From Planctomycetales bacterium (lineage in GTDB: Bacteria > Planctomycetota > UBA11346): 11,863 nucleotides of DNA. The notes below the pieces were generated by a model. That model did not search any database, was not told where the DNA came from, and saw nothing but the letters and a program-made list of their open reading frames with translations. Made by a program: the position numbers and the translations under genes. Position 1 is the first letter of the stretch, and every line of letters begins with the position of its first letter. Positions 1 to 6,502 of this stretch are shown piece by piece. The stretch lies in NCBI GenBank assembly GCA_025362255.1, contig JANYGY010000214.1, forward strand, positions 1 through 11,863, read 5' to 3'.

Positions 1-2001
1 TCGGCGCAGGATCGGCTTGACCTGCGGAGTCTTGTTCGCCGCCATCGCCACCGTCTCGGCTTTTTGCTTCACCCGCGGCACAGGATTCTCGATCGGCTCG
101 GTTTCACTTTTCTGGTGGGCTTCCGGGCGGGTGGTTTTGATTCCGGAAGGTTTGACCAGCGCGCCGCGGTCAGTCGATTTCGCCCGGTTCGGCGACGTCG
201 GAGGAACCACCGTGGTCGCATTTTTCGACCCTCGCGCCGGCCGTGGTGATGGTGCCTGGGCTCCTGCGCCAAGCGTGCCCGGCGCATTGAGCGCACTGAG
301 CGTGCCTCGGCCACGACGAAACAGTCCGACGACAAAAAACAGCAACGGCAGCACGATCAAGGCGCTCCACGCCGCAAGGTGCAGCGGTGCCCGCGTGGCC
401 ATGCCAGCGACCCCCTGGCCACCGGTCTTGGCCGCGCCGTAATTGCCGACCGCCACCGCCCAGGCCCCCGGCGTCAGGAAATCCCAGCGCATCATCTGCC
501 ACGCTGCAGCGTACGCGTGTTCGGGCGAGCGCGCGGATTCGCTGGCGAAATAGAAACGGCGGGCGGGAAAATCAGCCAACGCGCCAGCCTGGCGAAAGGC
601 CTCCGCGGCCGCATCGCGTTCGGCTGCCGAATCGGTTTTGCCGTTGTCAGATTTCGCGTCGGCGAGATGGGCATGGGCGTGACCGATGAAACGCCACACG
701 GCGGCCTTGGCTTCGACATCGGCGAGTCCGTCGACTGCACCGCTGAGCAGATGCACCGCGAGCAGCCAATTGCGTGAGCGATAGGCGCCCATGCCGATGG
801 TGACCTGCTCGTCGGGATTGGCGGCGGTCACGGTTTTCAGCAGCGCTTGGGCCGCTTCATGGTTGCCGGTCTGCTGCAAGGCGATCGCCAGATTGAACGT
901 CAGGCCGCGATCCTTGGCCCCAAGGACGGTCGCCCGTTGCAGCGCGGCCACCGCCTCGGGCCACTGCTCGAGACGCAACTGCGCGTCGCCCATCAGGACC
1001 AACGCTTCAGCGGTGTCCGGGGCTTTTTCAAGAGCGTGTTCCAGCTGGGTGACGGCGTCGCGCAACTTGCTAGCGGCGCGGTCGTCCTGGCTGTCGGCGG
1101 CCAGCATTTTCGCTTCTTCGAGGGCGGCGCGGCCCAGGCCGATGTGGCCATTGGGATCTTCGGGTAGGGCTTTGACGACCACCGCGAAAGCCTCGGCGGC
1201 CTTGCCGATCCAACTGGCGCGCTGCGCCCGCACCTGATCGGCGAGGACCAGCCGCACGCGCCCAAGTTCGTACCACCCATCCCAAAAATCCGCCTGCTGC
1301 ACGGTCGCACTGCTGAGCGCCAATTCAGCGCGCGGGAAATCGCGGGCGAGGATCGCCACCCGCGATTCGAGGAAGAGGAACTCGGCGGGGATTTTGGCGC
1401 CGACCCGACTTTTGGCCTCTTTCAAATAAGCTTCGGCTTTGGCTTCATCATGAAAGCCGACCGCGGCCAGGCCGGCTTCGTAACGCACCCAACCGGTGGC
1501 GTCCTTGGTCACCGCGCCCTCGACCAAGGCATAGACCGCAGCCTTGCGCCCCAGCTCGGCCAACGCCCGCACCTGCATGCGCAACGCCTGGTCATCGGCC
1601 GGCGCCAAGGCCCACGCGCGCTTGGCCGAGACCAGCGCTTCGGCGGCCTTGCCCTGATCGAGCAGCACTTTGGCCAGCGTCTTATGGCCGTCCGCCCAGT
1701 TGGGATAGCGGGTGAGCAACTCGCTCAAGCGCGCCTGGGCCGCAGTTGATTCCTCAGCGGTGTTCGCTTCGGCGAGCGCGAGGCGAACCGGTTCCCACAC
1801 TGCCGCGGTCGGCGCGGACTCGACAGTCTTGGCGACTGGCTTGGCGACTGGTTTGGGCGCAGGCGTGGTTCCACTTGTTTTCGGCGGAACTGGCAGCGGT
1901 GCCGGCGCAACCTCTGCCGCAAAACCGTAGGTCGCGGTCGCTGTGGTCAGCGCCAGCGTCAAAAGCCCCTGCATCAATCCGGTTTTTGAGCGCATTTTCA
2001 T
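1..2001 (-). CDS. Exported TPR-repeat protein with C-terminal membrane anchor (3' end outside window)
   Basis: The frame is open for all 667 codons to the window edge, so the C-terminus is missing. The first ~29 residues (Lys/Arg start, hydrophobic core, Ala-rich end near Phe-Ala-Ala-Glu) read as a Sec signal peptide. An Ala/Pro linker (about 30-65) contains a short duplicated Pro-Val-Ala-Lys unit. Residues about 85-400 form helical A/L/E-rich units with TPR-like spacing, for example Gly-Lys-Ala-Ala-Glu-Ala at 117-122 and Trp-Pro-Glu-Ala-Val at 347-351. A single membrane segment lies at about 541-560, followed by Arg-Arg-Gly-Arg and a Pro/Lys/Arg-rich tail, which suggests a periplasmic TPR part and a cytoplasmic tail. 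The start ATG overlaps the TGA of the upstream lipoprotein gene (ATGA), so translation is probably coupled. TPR domains act as protein-binding scaffolds; the partner is unknown. The TPR assignment rests on pattern only. Confidence 0.85.
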   Translation of the reverse strand, partial: MKMRSKTGLMQGLLTLALTTATATYGFAAEVAPAPLPVPPKTSGTTPAPKPVAKPVAKTVESAPTAAVWEPVRLALAEANTAEESTAAQARLSELLTRYPNWADGHKTLAKVLLDQGKAAEALVSAKRAWALAPADDQALRMQVRALAELGRKAAVYALVEGAVTKDATGWVRYEAGLAAVGFHDEAKAEAYLKEAKSRVGAKIPAEFLFLESRVAILARDFPRAELALSSATVQQADFWDGWYELGRVRLVLADQVRAQRASWIGKAAEAFAVVVKALPEDPNGHIGLGRAALEEAKMLAADSQDDRAASKLRDAVTQLEHALEKAPDTAEALVLMGDAQLRLEQWPEAVAALQRATVLGAKDRGLTFNLAIALQQTGNHEAAQALLKTVTAANPDEQVTIGMGAYRSRNWLLAVHLLSGAVDGLADVEAKAAVWRFIGHAHAHLADAKSDNGKTDSAAERDAAAEAFRQAGALADFPARRFYFASESARSPEHAYAAAWQMMRWDFLTPGAWAVAVGNYGAAKTGGQGVAGMATRAPLHLAAWSALIVLPLLFFVVGLFRRGRGTLSALNAPGTLGAGAQAPSPRPARGSKNATTVVPPTSPNRAKSTDRGALVKPSGIKTTRPEAHQKSETEPIENPVPRVKQKAETVAMAANKTPQVKPILRR
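1828..1851. repeat. Two tandem 12-base units inside the TPR gene
   Basis: The unit cttggcgactgg occurs twice in direct succession on the plus strand. On the coding strand it encodes the duplicated Pro-Val-Ala-Lys in the low-complexity linker behind the signal peptide of the TPR protein. It is in frame, so copy-number changes would only lengthen or shorten the linker. Confidence 0.9.
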
Positions 2002-2480
2002 GGATTTTTCCGGCCATCGAGAGGACTTGAAGCGGGCACGATCTGGGCATACCCCGCAGCCGCCGCAGCTGCGTCGAGCTCAGCGCGGGTGCAGCCGACC
2101 ACCGGCCGCAGGACCAGCACGCACTCGGCGCGCACGACTATCGGGGTCGGCATCAGGTCGCTGACGATATCGCATGGAAATCGCTGCCACCACGGTAACG
2201 GGGTGAGCAGCTCGGCTTCGGCGCGCGAGATCAGGCCCTCGCCATCTCGCCGCCAGGCCGTGATCGGCAGATGCTGCGGCAACGGACCACGGGCAAGGGT
2301 TTCCCGCGGCGGGCCGGGGGGCGATGGATAAGTGGCCCGCCCGATCGCGGTTCCACCTTCGACCTCGGGGGCATCCGGCGTCGTCGTGACGCGAGCCTCA
2401 TGCGTGAGGCAACTGCTGAGCATCATGCCCACGAGGAGCACGAGACCGGACGACACTCCGCAACGACGAGGACGGAACAT
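1998..2480 (-). CDS. Small lipoprotein of unknown function
   Basis: This 160-residue protein is not recognised beyond its export signal. The N-terminus has Arg3, Arg5 and Arg6, a hydrophobic stretch (about 13-21) and the lipobox Leu-Ser-Ser-Cys with Cys24 as the lipidation site, so it should be membrane-attached outside the cytoplasm. Residue 25 is Leu, not Asp, so there is no classical inner-membrane retention signal. A Pro/Gly-rich segment (about 50-70) leads to a more ordered C-terminal half with Trp97, Trp98 and three further cysteines (Cys103, Cys120, Cys130), which could form a disulfide. A short Ala run lies near 137-142. The gene starts 12 bases after the DUF4149-like gene and its stop overlaps the start of the TPR gene by four bases, so the lipoprotein and the TPR protein may be partners at the envelope. 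No clear Shine-Dalgarno motif is visible before the ATG. Confidence 0.8.
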   Translation of the reverse strand: MFRPRRCGVSSGLVLLVGMMLSSCLTHEARVTTTPDAPEVEGGTAIGRATYPSPPGPPRETLARGPLPQHLPITAWRRDGEGLISRAEAELLTPLPWWQRFPCDIVSDLMPTPIVVRAECVLVLRPVVGCTRAELDAAAAAAGYAQIVPASSPLDGRKNP

Positions 2481-2492
2481 GGAGCCGAAAAA

Positions 2493-3128
2493 CTACGCGC
2501 TCGGCGACGATGCGGAAGGAGTTGCCGTGGTTGATGGCGGTGCAGTCGATTCGCGCGGCCGGCGCAGCAGCACCGTCGAGGCGCTGATCAGCAGGCCCAG
2601 GGCCAGCACGGTTTCGATCGTGTGCCACCGTTCAGACATCCGATGCAGCACGGCGAAGCGTTGCTCAAGCGCGTGCAACGGCTGGCTGGTTGGTGCGACT
2701 TCGGTTTTCTGGTCCATTTGCTGGTCAGTTTTCTGCTCAGCTTGCTGGGTGACCGCAGCCCCGCGCAGCTCGCGGATCCCCGCCGTGACCTGATTGGTTT
2801 CGACCACCGTCCGATGGTTAACCGAGTGCACGCCCCACAGCCCGGCCATGGCCAGCACCAGCAGGGCCGCGCGACCACGCTGGGCGGTGCGCCACGCCGT
2901 GCCCGCAAGCCAGCCGAGACTCACCATTGCCACCAGCAGCAGCAACCCGACCGCGGTCGACCACAGCCCCATGGCCGCCCCGAGCGCCCCGCCCAGGCCA
3001 TCGCGCGACAGGGCCAACGGATGGTCGCGCTGCCAGGTGAAAGCCGCCATCGCGACCACGATGATCATCGCGTTACCGGTGGTCCAGATCGCGCCGGTCA
3101 GGGTGAGAAGCCACGGAATCAAGCGCAC
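2493..3128 (-). CDS. DUF4149/TMEM205-like four-helix membrane protein
   Basis: This 211-residue integral membrane protein has hydrophobic segments at about 8-31, 52-79, 87-101 and 172-188. The overall plan fits the DUF4149 (TMEM205-like) family: a short first helix after Met-Arg-Leu-Ile-Pro-Trp, two central helices, and the motif Phe-Ala-Val-Leu-His-Arg-Met-Ser (158-165) just before the last helix, where the family usually has FxxLHxxS. The biochemical role of that family in bacteria is not established. Between helices 3 and 4 lies a Gln/Lys/Asp-rich stretch (about 128-145), and the C-terminus has a Ser/Thr/Pro tail. The start is GTG; it overlaps the end of the preceding 89-residue gene by 10 bases, which suggests translational coupling in an operon. 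The family call is from motif recall and is moderately sure; membrane location is much surer. Confidence 0.72.
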   Translation of the reverse strand: MRLIPWLLTLTGAIWTTGNAMIIVVAMAAFTWQRDHPLALSRDGLGGALGAAMGLWSTAVGLLLLVAMVSLGWLAGTAWRTAQRGRAALLVLAMAGLWGVHSVNHRTVVETNQVTAGIRELRGAAVTQQAEQKTDQQMDQKTEVAPTSQPLHALEQRFAVLHRMSERWHTIETVLALGLLISASTVLLRRPRESTAPPSTTATPSASSPSA

Positions 3129-3388
3129 AGGTGCTCCAGCAAAGAGATCGCCACCAGGCGGCGGCGGGGGATGGCGACTGCGGTGCGATTCACCCGCAGG
3201 CCGATGGTGCGTGACTCCAGCGCGTAGACCTCTTTCGTCGAATTCGATTCGCGATGGTCATGGACGTCAGCATCGACGAAAACCAAGTGGTCAGGCCCGA
3301 TTTCGCGCAAGGTCCCGAGCACCAGGAAGAATTCGTCGAGGTCGGCGATCACCTGCTTACCGACGTAGGGAGAGAGCCAGTCAGTCAT
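3119..3388 (-). CDS. Small Sm-like/SH3-fold-like conserved protein
   Basis: This 89-residue cytoplasmic protein has no signal or membrane segment. It alternates short hydrophobic strands with turns: Tyr-Val-Gly-Lys-Gln-Val-Ile (8-14), Phe-Leu-Val-Leu-Gly-Thr-Leu (21-27), His-Leu-Val-Phe-Val-Asp-Ala-Asp (34-41), then an Asp/His/Arg-rich loop (41-50), and a last part with Arg-Val-Asn-Arg (65-68) and basic Pro-Arg-Arg-Arg (74-77). That order (Gly-Lys-x-Val, strand-Gly-strand, Asp-Ala-Asp) resembles small beta-barrel proteins of the Sm/LSm or SH3 type, but the fold is an inference. The gene begins 7 bases after the DHH phosphoesterase gene and ends inside the start of the membrane-protein gene. 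Such tight linkage suggests that it works with the DHH protein, perhaps as an RNA- or protein-binding partner. The His/Asp-rich loop could also bind metal. Confidence 0.75.
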   Translation of the reverse strand: MTDWLSPYVGKQVIADLDEFFLVLGTLREIGPDHLVFVDADVHDHRESNSTKEVYALESRTIGLRVNRTAVAIPRRRLVAISLLEHLCA

Positions 3389-3395
3389 GAAGCCC

Positions 3396-4976
3396 TCAGG
3401 TCGACAATTCGAATTCGTCAGGATCCGCTGGCCGGGGCGCCGCGAGGTGTTCGCTCAGGGTCCGGGTGAACCGCCGCCGCCGCGCCGGAGTCATCCGCGC
3501 GAACAGGTGATCGACCAGCAGCGACACGGTTTCGGTCACGCTGGTGTCGGCGGTCAACGGCACTTCGGCGCGGCCCATGGTGCGATGGCCGCCGGCTGAA
3601 CCGAGTTTGGCGAACGCCAGCGCGGCGCGGCGACCGACATCCTGCTGAAAGCCATCACCGCGAAAAACCACGACCAGCCGTCGACCGCCTTTTTCCGCCG
3701 GTTTGTCGATCACTCCGGCGCAGACGATCCAGGTGATGCCATAGGTCAGCAGCAGCAGATCGGCGACTTGCACCAGGACATCAGCGGTCGGCACGACGCC
3801 GAAATGCACCACCGCGAGATCACGATAGATGACCCGATGACTGATGCCCCAGGCGATGTAATCGAGCACCGCCGGCGGGATCTGACTTTTTTCGAGACGC
3901 GAGAGGAAGGTCCGGTCAGCCCGCTGATGCAGCGCCTCGAACGCGGCGATGTCGGCGGCGCTGGTGTGGCGCTTGAGGTCATCGGTGTCGGTCGCGATGC
4001 CATAGATCAGCGCGGTCGCCAACTTGCGGTCGATCGGCACTTCGGCGTCGAGCAGGTACTCGGTGACCATGCTCGACGTGGCGCCGTAATCGGGCCGCAG
4101 ATCGACGAAGGTCCGCCCACGGGTGCCCTCTTTTTCCGGATGATGATCGATCACCACCTGCGCTGGCGGCGGATCGTCACGCCAGAAACCCGGCTGCGCA
4201 TCGACCACCGCGATCAGGTCGGCCGCAGCCTGTTCCTCAGGCCGCAACCGCTCGATGCCTTTTTTGAGGTAGGTCAGCAGCAGCTTATTCTGATAACGCT
4301 GGACTTCGCCGGTGTAGCGGATGTCGCAATCGACACCGGCGCGTTTCCACAAGGTCGCAAGGCCGAGTGCGGCTCCGATCGCGTCGGGATCCGGGTCGCC
4401 ATAGAGCAGGATCAGTGGCCGGCTGGCCGCCCGGGCGACGGCGCACAGCCGATCCAGCAACGCCAGCGACGCCAGCCGCCGCATCACGACTGGTCTATCC
4501 TCATGGTCGAGACCCGGCAGGGTCAGGAAACCCGGCGGATGCTTGCGCGCACGACTGGTGCCGCGCACCAGGAATCGGGCCCAGGTCTCAGGCAGCCAGC
4601 CGCCAATACGCTCGCTGTCAGCCAAGGTATCGACGGTGATGACATACGGCGGCGGCGGCAGATCGCGCGGCGACTGCGCGTACGCATCCGTGATCAGCGT
4701 GGTCGTGACCCCGGGGTAAGGCGCCAATTGCAGCTCAAGTTGAGCACTGGTCGTATAGACCCGAACCGACAACCCCACGCCGACAAACAGGCCCACGGTT
4801 TCCAGGGTACGGCTGTTGTGCCCGATGATGGTGACGTGCTCCGGCCGCGGCAGCACCGTCGGCCGCCGCCTGACAAAGCGCCCGGTCGCCCGCCGACGCC
4901 GCGGCTTGCGCGCGGGTGGGTCGTTTCGTTGTCCCTCTGGGGGACCATTCAGATGAGAAGCGGCCTCGCTGGCCAT
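3396..4976 (-). CDS. DHH/DHHA1 phosphoesterase with RCK-like N-terminal domain
   Basis: This 526-residue protein contains DHH-family motifs: Gly-Asp-Pro-Asp-Pro-Asp-Ala-Ile-Gly (193-201), Val-Val-Asp-Ala (257-260), Val-Ile-Asp-His-His (275-279) and Thr-Asp-Thr-Asp (329-332). The DHHA1 substrate-binding part carries Gly-Gly-His-Arg-Thr-Met-Gly-Arg (462-469). The family hydrolyses phosphodiesters in short oligoribonucleotides, cyclic dinucleotides or pAp using two metal ions. Before it, residues about 46-140 resemble a degenerate RCK/TrkA-N Rossmann domain (strand, Gly-His-Asn-Ser, later Val-Arg-Val-Tyr), lacking a full GxGxxG. Residues 22-38 are extremely Arg-rich. Motif I has Tyr192 where the family normally has a metal-binding His. 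The ATG at 4976 is fixed on the upstream side by an in-frame TAA at 4991-4989. The gene lies 58 bases after the cytochrome gene and 7 before the Sm-like gene. The substrate cannot be told from sequence; nanoRNA or c-di-AMP-type hydrolysis is the usual guess. Confidence 0.88.
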   Translation of the reverse strand: MASEAASHLNGPPEGQRNDPPARKPRRRRATGRFVRRRPTVLPRPEHVTIIGHNSRTLETVGLFVGVGLSVRVYTTSAQLELQLAPYPGVTTTLITDAYAQSPRDLPPPPYVITVDTLADSERIGGWLPETWARFLVRGTSRARKHPPGFLTLPGLDHEDRPVVMRRLASLALLDRLCAVARAASRPLILLYGDPDPDAIGAALGLATLWKRAGVDCDIRYTGEVQRYQNKLLLTYLKKGIERLRPEEQAAADLIAVVDAQPGFWRDDPPPAQVVIDHHPEKEGTRGRTFVDLRPDYGATSSMVTEYLLDAEVPIDRKLATALIYGIATDTDDLKRHTSAADIAAFEALHQRADRTFLSRLEKSQIPPAVLDYIAWGISHRVIYRDLAVVHFGVVPTADVLVQVADLLLLTYGITWIVCAGVIDKPAEKGGRRLVVVFRGDGFQQDVGRRAALAFAKLGSAGGHRTMGRAEVPLTADTSVTETVSLLVDHLFARMTPARRRRFTRTLSEHLAAPRPADPDEFELST

Positions 4977-5034
4977 GGGCGTAGCACGTTACTCGCTGTC
5001 AAACTCTTACAACCTGCGGCAATGTCTCCGGCAT

Positions 5035-6321
5035 TCACCGACCGTGGCTGATCCTCAGCCAGGCCGCTTCGCGATCGAAGGCCGGATGATGCTGAGCATC
5101 GTGGCATGACCGGCAATTGGTGACGCCGGTGGTCGGGGTCGCCGGAGCCGCGGCGTGGGCGGCGGCTCCGCCATGGCAGGCGGTGCAGCCGACATCCGCC
5201 GCCCGCACGGCGGTGCCTGCCTGAGGGCTGGAGTGACAGGTGACGCAGGCATCGACCTGATCCTTCGGTGCCAGAGTCGCAAACGCCCGCGCATGCGCGG
5301 ACGAGGCCCACGCCGTATGCGCCGCAATGTGGCACGACGCACAGGATTCGGCCGGATGCGCTGCCCTATCGATCACGATGCGATTGGTCGGCACCACCTC
5401 GCGCAAGATGGCGGCGATCGCGGGCAACGTCTGATCGATCGGCAGGATCCGTTGCTCGGCGATCATCCCCGCCGGAGTCACCAGCAATAGGTGGGCGAGG
5501 GCGCCATGCCCGAGCAACGGGCGAACCAGACGTTGATTGGCGATCGCCGTATGGCCGGTGTCGATCACCGCCAGAATCCCTGGCAGGGCCAAGGCCGTCA
5601 GCGGCTGGTCGGTGATCACGACATCAGGCGGATGGATCTCCCAGCCATGTTTGGCGAGAGCCGCACCCAGGTGCGAGTCCTGATTTTCACCTGCCTCAAC
5701 CGCGCCAGTCAGCACCAATCGCGCGCCGGGAAAGACATCAGCCAATGCCGCGAGATGATCAATGCCGCCCAGCGACCCGGTGGAACACCCGCAATTCTTG
5801 GCCGAGCCGAGAAGATCGTGGACCACGACGACGATCTTCCACCCCGCGGCCTGGGCGATGCGGACGGTTTCCGCCGCTACGGCGGCGCCATCGCCAAATC
5901 CCGGCGTGACCACCTGAATCGTCGCGGTGGCCGAACCCGCAGCGGTCCGGATGGTCAACGTCTTGATCCCGGGCAACACCCCGGCGATGCGCACCCGCAA
6001 CGTCGACCATCCCGCCGCCAGCGCCGTGGGCAGCGGCAGTTCAGGACGCACGCACAAGCACCCTGCATCCGCACTCACAAACGTGGTGGGTTCCGCAATA
6101 TGCAACCTCACCTCGATCGTCGTCTCGGCACCCGCTTCCAGATCCACCCGGAGCATCGTCGGCTCGACGGTCAGCTGAGCTGGCACAGGATCTGTCTGCG
6201 TGATGGGGACGGGCAGCGCCACTGGCGTGGGACTCTCCTGCGCCGCCACCAGACCAAGAACGCCCACCATCACTGCCGGGATGACCCACCAACAAAGGGA
6301 CGTCAGCTGTGAGATTTTCAT
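5035..6321 (-). CDS. Exported tetraheme c-type cytochrome with DUF1573-like and UshA-like N-terminal regions
   Basis: This 428-residue protein starts with a signal peptide or anchor (hydrophobic 10-27, Ala-Ala-Gln near 26-28). Residues about 48-140 look like a DUF1573-type beta-sandwich with Gly-Cys-Leu-Cys at 87-90. Residues about 150-300 hold Asn-Cys-Gly-Cys-Ser (176-180) followed by Leu-Gly-Gly (184-186), as in UshA-like exported proteins that have a CGC motif, but the classical metallophosphoesterase metal motifs are not evident. The C-terminal 110 residues have four CxxCH heme sites: 327-331, 359-363, 379-383 and 403-407. Ser-Ala-His-Ala-Arg-Ala-Phe (341-347) and the ending with Phe-Asp-Arg-Glu...His-Gly resemble cytochrome c-554-type proteins. 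Spare histidines (335, 343, 389, 411, 412) could give bis-His ligation. It is the first gene of the minus-strand cluster. Role: periplasmic electron transfer; donor and acceptor unknown. Confidence 0.85.
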   Translation of the reverse strand: MKISQLTSLCWWVIPAVMVGVLGLVAAQESPTPVALPVPITQTDPVPAQLTVEPTMLRVDLEAGAETTIEVRLHIAEPTTFVSADAGCLCVRPELPLPTALAAGWSTLRVRIAGVLPGIKTLTIRTAAGSATATIQVVTPGFGDGAAVAAETVRIAQAAGWKIVVVVHDLLGSAKNCGCSTGSLGGIDHLAALADVFPGARLVLTGAVEAGENQDSHLGAALAKHGWEIHPPDVVITDQPLTALALPGILAVIDTGHTAIANQRLVRPLLGHGALAHLLLVTPAGMIAEQRILPIDQTLPAIAAILREVVPTNRIVIDRAAHPAESCASCHIAAHTAWASSAHARAFATLAPKDQVDACVTCHSSPQAGTAVRAADVGCTACHGGAAAHAAAPATPTTGVTNCRSCHDAQHHPAFDREAAWLRISHGR

Positions 6322-6502
6322 GTCATGCGCGTCATTACTTTGGCAACGTTCCCACCACGGTAGTGATCTTCAATGGAGACCTCTCGTCTGACCACGGAGA
6401 GGACCTAGGTGTCTGTCGGGAATAGAAAACCGAGGATGGTAAAGGGATCGTGCTGCAGATCCAAGGCGGCAAGACGGGCGGATAGCAGCGCTATTTCTAG
6501 AA
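6322..6502. other. Divergent intergenic region with short inverted repeat
   Basis: These 181 bases separate the minus-strand cytochrome cluster from the plus-strand histidine kinase and should hold the cluster's promoter. An inverted repeat cctctc/gagagg lies at 6380-6385 and 6397-6402 with an 11-base loop; it could be an operator or simply chance. I found no convincing -35/-10 pair for either direction. A minus-strand open frame (6405-6599) crosses this region into the kinase, but I cannot link it to any family. No missing first half of the kinase's sensor domain is visible here in any frame. Confidence 0.4.

Noticed and set aside
4995..5005. Minus-strand ttgaca hexamer just before the DHH gene, considered as an internal promoter
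   Set aside because: No -10-like hexamer at the right distance; a 17-base spacer would place it over the start codon.
3768..5051. Long plus-strand open frame (427 codons) opposite the DHH gene
   Set aside because: It is a shadow of the GC-rich DHH gene. The minus-strand frame has clear DHH and DHHA1 motifs, while this one is a His/Arg/Gln-rich sequence without recognisable domains.
5160..5345. Closely spaced tgc/gca-rich CxxCH codons considered as a DNA repeat
   Set aside because: The similarity comes from the heme motifs in the protein; no direct DNA repeat is present.
5491..6312. Plus-strand open frame (273 codons) opposite the cytochrome gene
   Set aside because: The cytochrome frame has four CxxCH motifs and a signal peptide; the opposite frame is Arg/Gln/His-rich and without motifs.
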